DNA of 64,000 nt from Poriferisodalis sp965204195 (GTDB lineage Bacteria > Actinomycetota > Acidimicrobiia > Acidimicrobiales > Poriferisodalaceae), in NCBI RefSeq assembly GCF_965204195.1, contig NZ_OZ241975.1, positions 1,550,001-1,614,000 on the forward strand, read 5' to 3'. This document shows, one piece after another, positions 60,814 to 64,000 of this stretch (position 1 is its first letter; each line of letters begins with the position of its first letter). The position numbers were made by a program, and so were the translations under genes. Under the pieces are notes generated by a model. That model was given only the letters and a program-made list of their open reading frames with translations. It did no database searches and was not told the origin of the DNA.

Positions 60814-62211
60814 TCAGTGCGGTGACGCTCGGGCCTCGGATTGGCCATTGGTGGGCCCCAGGGGCGTGGTCGGCGGTTGGAGTGCGAAGCCGGGGGTGTC
60901 GGGGTTCCATTCGACGGTGAAGCCCTGTTGGTGGATCTTGTCGTTGTGGCAGTCGGGGCAGACGGTGACGAGGTTGTCGTAGTCGGTTCGTCCGTCGTGT
61001 TGCCAGTGGTCGATGTGGTGGTGCTGGCAGCGTTCGGGCGGAATGCCGCAGCCGACGCAGCCCTTGTCCCTGAGCGCGAGGGCTGCGCGCTGCATGTCGG
61101 TGGCGCTGCGGCTGGTGCGTCCCATGCGCAGATCACCGGTGGCGGCTTCGAAGATCGTGGGCAGCAGTTGGGCGTCGACGGCGATCTTGGCGATCTCCCC
61201 GATCGGGATCGGGGTGCCGTCAGCCAGCCGCCCATTCGCGAGCCGGCGGTTGAGGGTGTCATAGTCGGCCACCACGATCAGCGACGCGCCCGCAGGACGC
61301 TTCGCGTCGGGGTCCAACATGAGCTCGGTGATGGCGTCCGCGGTGCGTTGTGGGGGAGTGCGCCGTTTGGCGCGGTCTTCGTTGCGGAACAGCCGCCGCT
61401 CGGCGGCGGCGATGGCGGTGCCGAGTTGTGCGCCGGTGAGGGGGTCGACTTCGAGGTGCACGACGGTCATGCCGTCGCTGTGACGAGTCAGGATCGTGCC
61501 AGTGCGTGCTTGGCGCTGCCGCTCGAGCACCGATGCGCCGTGGTCACAGGACACGTCGGCGACATGGCGTGCGACGGTGCGGCGGAACTCGTCATAGCCC
61601 TCCCGCTGCGCCCGCGCGGCCAGCATCGCCTCGTCGATCGGGGCGTCGCCGGCGGTGCGGGCGATCAGCTGCGCGTGACCCACCGGCACCGATCCCGCGG
61701 CGAGCCCGGCCCGTGTGGCGTGCAGATCGCCCAGCCGCACAGCGTCGCGGACCTCGCCGCGCGCTCTGCGACCCGAAACCGCCATCTCGTGGGTAGCAGC
61801 ATGCGCAGCAGCGCCGTCGCCGCTGCGGCGAGCGATCTCGCCCAGCGCGTCGGCTTTCATCGCTGCCAGACGCGATTCTGCCCGAGTGATCTCACCCAAA
61901 CGGGCACGCAGATCCGACCCGCACAGCCCGACCACACACACCCCGCCCAACGCACCCTCAGCCCCAGAACCCGCTCCGCTCTCACCGGACGCAGCGGCAG
62001 CAGAGGCCGCGGCTCCCGAGAGAGCACCCTCGCGCTCTGAGGCAGTCTTGGCATCGTGGAACGGTGCAGCGGCGGAGGCTGTGGCCCCGGCTTGAGCGCC
62101 CTTGCCCGTTGAGCCGGACCCGGCGACGCCCGCTGGGATCGCAACCGGCAGGGCGGCTGTCGCGGGTGCGCCGCTGTGCCCCGAATTGGTCTCGACGCCG
62201 TTCCTTAACAT
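60814..62211 (-). CDS. DUF222 / HNH endonuclease family protein (13E12-repeat type)
   Basis: 465 residues from ATG 62211. The long N-terminal part is Ala/Ser-rich with DUF222-like helices. The C-terminal HNH motif reads 'CVGCGIPPERCQHHHIDHWQHDGRTDYDNLVTVCPDCHNDK' in segments: a zinc CxxC, HHI, the N-x8-H region and a second CxxC. These proteins are numerous in actinobacteria and their targets are unknown. It is divergent from the HsdR-N-like gene. Confidence 0.9.
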   Translation of the reverse strand: MLRNGVETNSGHSGAPATAALPVAIPAGVAGSGSTGKGAQAGATASAAAPFHDAKTASEREGALSGAAASAAAASGESGAGSGAEGALGGVCVVGLCGSDLRARLGEITRAESRLAAMKADALGEIARRSGDGAAAHAATHEMAVSGRRARGEVRDAVRLGDLHATRAGLAAGSVPVGHAQLIARTAGDAPIDEAMLAARAQREGYDEFRRTVARHVADVSCDHGASVLERQRQARTGTILTRHSDGMTVVHLEVDPLTGAQLGTAIAAAERRLFRNEDRAKRRTPPQRTADAITELMLDPDAKRPAGASLIVVADYDTLNRRLANGRLADGTPIPIGEIAKIAVDAQLLPTIFEAATGDLRMGRTSRSATDMQRAALALRDKGCVGCGIPPERCQHHHIDHWQHDGRTDYDNLVTVCPDCHNDKIHQQGFTVEWNPDTPGFALQPPTTPLGPTNGQSEARASPH

Positions 62212-62341
62212 GGGAACAACCGTACGAGGGGGGTGTGACAGGGTCACGACGCTTACCCCAACCCGACAGCGCTGCACCGATCGTGGCCTGACCTACGATC
62301 CTCCGACGTGCCGCGTGGTCGGCGGGTCTCCGGGAGGATCA

Positions 62342-63463
62342 GTGGGGTTGGAAGACGTACTTGCCAAGGCGCGCACCGAGTTGTCGCCCGGAAATCTGGG
62401 GCTCGAGACGAACGTGCAAGTCAAGGTGGTGCGCCCCATCCTGCGCAGCTTGGGATGGGACGATGCTGATTCTTCGCATCTACGAGCCGAGTTCAAGACT
62501 GAATACGGCCGCGTCGATGAAGCACTTCTCGACGAGTTTGGCAGCCCGTTGGTTTTCGTCGAGGCCAAGAAGCAAGGTCACCTGAAGGATGTGACCCGCC
62601 ACTACAAGGCGCTGAGGCAGATCTTTCGCTACGCCAGGTATCGAGAGGTGCCGATCCTGCTGCTCACCGATGGCGAGACGTGGGACTTCTACCTCCGCCG
62701 GGCTCCAGGACCGCCGGCAGAGCGTCGCTTCCTGCGGCTGACCCTGACAGAGCCCGTCGATATCGAGCAAGCGGCTTCCGATCTCCGCACATATCTCAGT
62801 CGGGACGCCATGCTCCAAGGCGACTCCCTACGTGCCGCCCGTGCGCGGTTGAAGCGAGAGACGGCACGCGGCAAGAGGCGACGCGACATCGCGGCCGCGT
62901 GGCAGAGGTTGCTGGAGGCGGGCGACAAGTCTCTGCGGTCGTTGATCGCCGACAGGGTCGAACGAGAAATCGGCAAACGGCCCCCGGCTGCTGAACTCAC
63001 CGACTTTCTTCGTCAACAGAGCGCGCATGCGCTGCCGAAAGACGACCCGACACCAGCCTCACTGCGGCCGTACACCTACGACGAATTGTTCCCAGACGAC
63101 CTGCCCCGAACGGATTACACCCAGGACGAACTCGACCACCTATCGCCAGAAGAGATGTCCGACGTCATCGAATGGTGGGCCGAGTGGGGGCTGGACGAGC
63201 CCGCAGAGTCCGATTCGGCCTCGGATGATTCGAGCCAGGTCGTTGAATTCGTGCTGGCTGCACAGCGCACCCACGACGGTTGGGCGACTGCTGCCAATGA
63301 GATCCGTGAAGCCGCCGAGGAACACGACGATGAGCAGACGTATCTCGAAGCCATGCCGATGGCGGAACTTCGACAATTCGCGAAGCGTCTTCAGGTCCGG
63401 CCAGGCGGCCGAAGCAAGCAGGACCTCGTAGAAGCACTGGTCGAGTGCCTCGACTGGTTCTGA
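62342..63463 (+). CDS. HsdR-N-like PD-(D/E)xK nuclease with C-terminal SAP-like domain
   Basis: 373 residues from GTG 62342, preceded by GGGAGG (62332-62337). The N-terminal ~150 residues resemble the type I restriction subunit R N-terminal domain: 'LETNVQVKVVRPILRSLGWD', the catalytic 'GRVDEALLD...LVFVEAKKQG' (D and ExK), and 'HYKALRQIFRYARY'. The middle is helical and charged. The last ~35 residues ('MPMAELRQFAKRLQVRPGGRSKQDLVEAL') look like a SAP DNA-binding motif. There is no helicase or methyltransferase, so it is a stand-alone nuclease-like protein, perhaps defensive. Confidence 0.75.
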   Translation: MGLEDVLAKARTELSPGNLGLETNVQVKVVRPILRSLGWDDADSSHLRAEFKTEYGRVDEALLDEFGSPLVFVEAKKQGHLKDVTRHYKALRQIFRYARYREVPILLLTDGETWDFYLRRAPGPPAERRFLRLTLTEPVDIEQAASDLRTYLSRDAMLQGDSLRAARARLKRETARGKRRRDIAAAWQRLLEAGDKSLRSLIADRVEREIGKRPPAAELTDFLRQQSAHALPKDDPTPASLRPYTYDELFPDDLPRTDYTQDELDHLSPEEMSDVIEWWAEWGLDEPAESDSASDDSSQVVEFVLAAQRTHDGWATAANEIREAAEEHDDEQTYLEAMPMAELRQFAKRLQVRPGGRSKQDLVEALVECLDWF

Positions 63464-63997
63464 CGGGCGCAGGCACCGCTCCCGCTGAATGTCGCCGGCA
63501 CGCAACGCCCCGTCGAGAGGGGCGACGGAAAGCACGACCGGCGAAAAGCCGTAACCCCGGCTGTTTGCCGTAGCAGGGACGGTTCCGGGGTCTTCAAGGA
63601 GGACGCCACGCGCCGCAGCGACGAGGTCAGTGGCCAAGCGCGATACCGGCTAGTTGCAAGTCACTGCGCCGCCTCTCACTGGGCCATGCGACGCCGACGG
63701 CCGACGCACACGGAAGCAGTCGGTTCGCCGCATAGGCACCCTCACGACCGGCCTCTCGTGCAAGACGGCATGGCTCCTGCGGTCCGGTTGCGGCCGGCTT
63801 GTACTTGCCGCTTCGCAGCAGCGTCGCCTCGCACAAGCCGTTGGCGGCACTCGCAGGCTCGGCTACGGTCACGGTTGTCACGCACATAGCCCCATGCCTT
63901 GGGGCGGTTCATCACCAGTGGAGAGGCCCAGCCGGGTCCCTTCGGGCGTGATGAGCCCGTGCGTGACACACAGACTTCTCCACCGGAGGGACCCACC
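63464..63997. other. 534-nt region without a supported gene
   Basis: Several short open frames exist on both strands (the longest is 86 codons on the minus strand, 63887-63627), but none has a recognisable domain and they overlap each other. I find no tRNA-like T arm. GGAGGG just before 63998 is the ribosome site of the next gene. Confidence 0.4.
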
Positions 63998-64000
63998 ATG
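63998..64000 (+). CDS. Start codon of a gene continuing beyond the window
   Basis: The window ends on ATG, preceded at the right distance by a strong GGAGGG ribosome binding site, so a plus-strand gene almost certainly begins here. Nothing can be said about its product. Confidence 0.5.

Noticed and set aside
63590..63620. Possible tRNA-Sec fragment (loop-like CTTCAAG)
   Set aside because: No matching acceptor stem, long variable arm or GGTTCGA-type T arm is present around it.

Overview
The window is about 64 kb of high-GC actinobacterial chromosome. Likely mycothione reductase, an F420-type luciferase-like oxidoreductase, the gcvH-garA-ftsR-bifunctional nuclease-merR block, DUF222/HNH proteins and methylmalonyl-CoA mutase with MeaB all fit Actinomycetota. 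The overall style suggests an Acidimicrobiia-like free-living heterotroph; that lineage call is inference. Most of the window is ordinary core genome. I see no prophage, insertion sequence, CRISPR array or rRNA.

Layout: 1-2081 end of a DUF512 protein, der, small membrane protein; 2135-2212 tRNA-Pro(GGG); 2227-4570 caspase-like DUF6642 protein, a DUF427 protein interrupted by an in-frame TGA, FAD reductase; 4571-8629 class I ribonucleotide reductase; 8688-14205 meaB, membrane protein, mutB/mutA; 14269-19101 leuS and a ThDP enzyme; 19129-25272 a type ISP restriction-modification locus with a RelE-like toxin; 25398-30878 yedK, HIT, pgsA-like, gcvH, garA, ftsR, bfn, merR, msrB; 30911-42830 mostly catabolic and redox enzymes (LLM, enoyl-CoA hydratase, Rieske oxygenase, aminotransferase, dehydrogenase, acyl-CoA ligase, NicX-like dioxygenase, phosphatase, acetyltransferase, serine hydrolase); 42863-48844 mycothione reductase, 2OG oxygenase, NadD-like protein, selD, nucleoside hydrolase, DinB-like; 48931-54816 gcvP, gcvT, an ArsC-like protein interrupted by TGA, serB; 54976-59894 ilvD, MFS transporter, thioesterase, DHPS-like protein; 59923-64000 VapBC-like pair, DUF222/HNH protein, an HsdR-N plus SAP-like protein and a gene-poor end.

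Two systems stand out. First, the cell uses selenocysteine. selD is itself a selenoprotein gene (UGA in the HGAG-U-xCK motif). Two other genes, a DUF427 protein and an ArsC/Spx-like thioredoxin-fold protein, carry UGA exactly where their families have the conserved cysteine. In all three a short hairpin with a G-starting apical loop begins 24-27 nt after the UGA; two share the same loop, GGUC. Conventional gene calling breaks all three.

Second, the type ISP restriction-modification gene contains 32 perfect copies of a tetranucleotide (CGGT on +). Immediately downstream, in gene direction, lie three diverged tandem copies of the same ~39-residue protein segment, spaced exactly 116 nt apart, so that each copy is in a different reading frame. 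All three frames leaving the tract are open and each runs into its own copy. Gain or loss of one repeat unit should therefore swap the C-terminal segment instead of simply turning the gene off. Only the present frame ends in an ATGA overlap with the separately encoded specificity domain. This looks like a three-state phase-variable switch.
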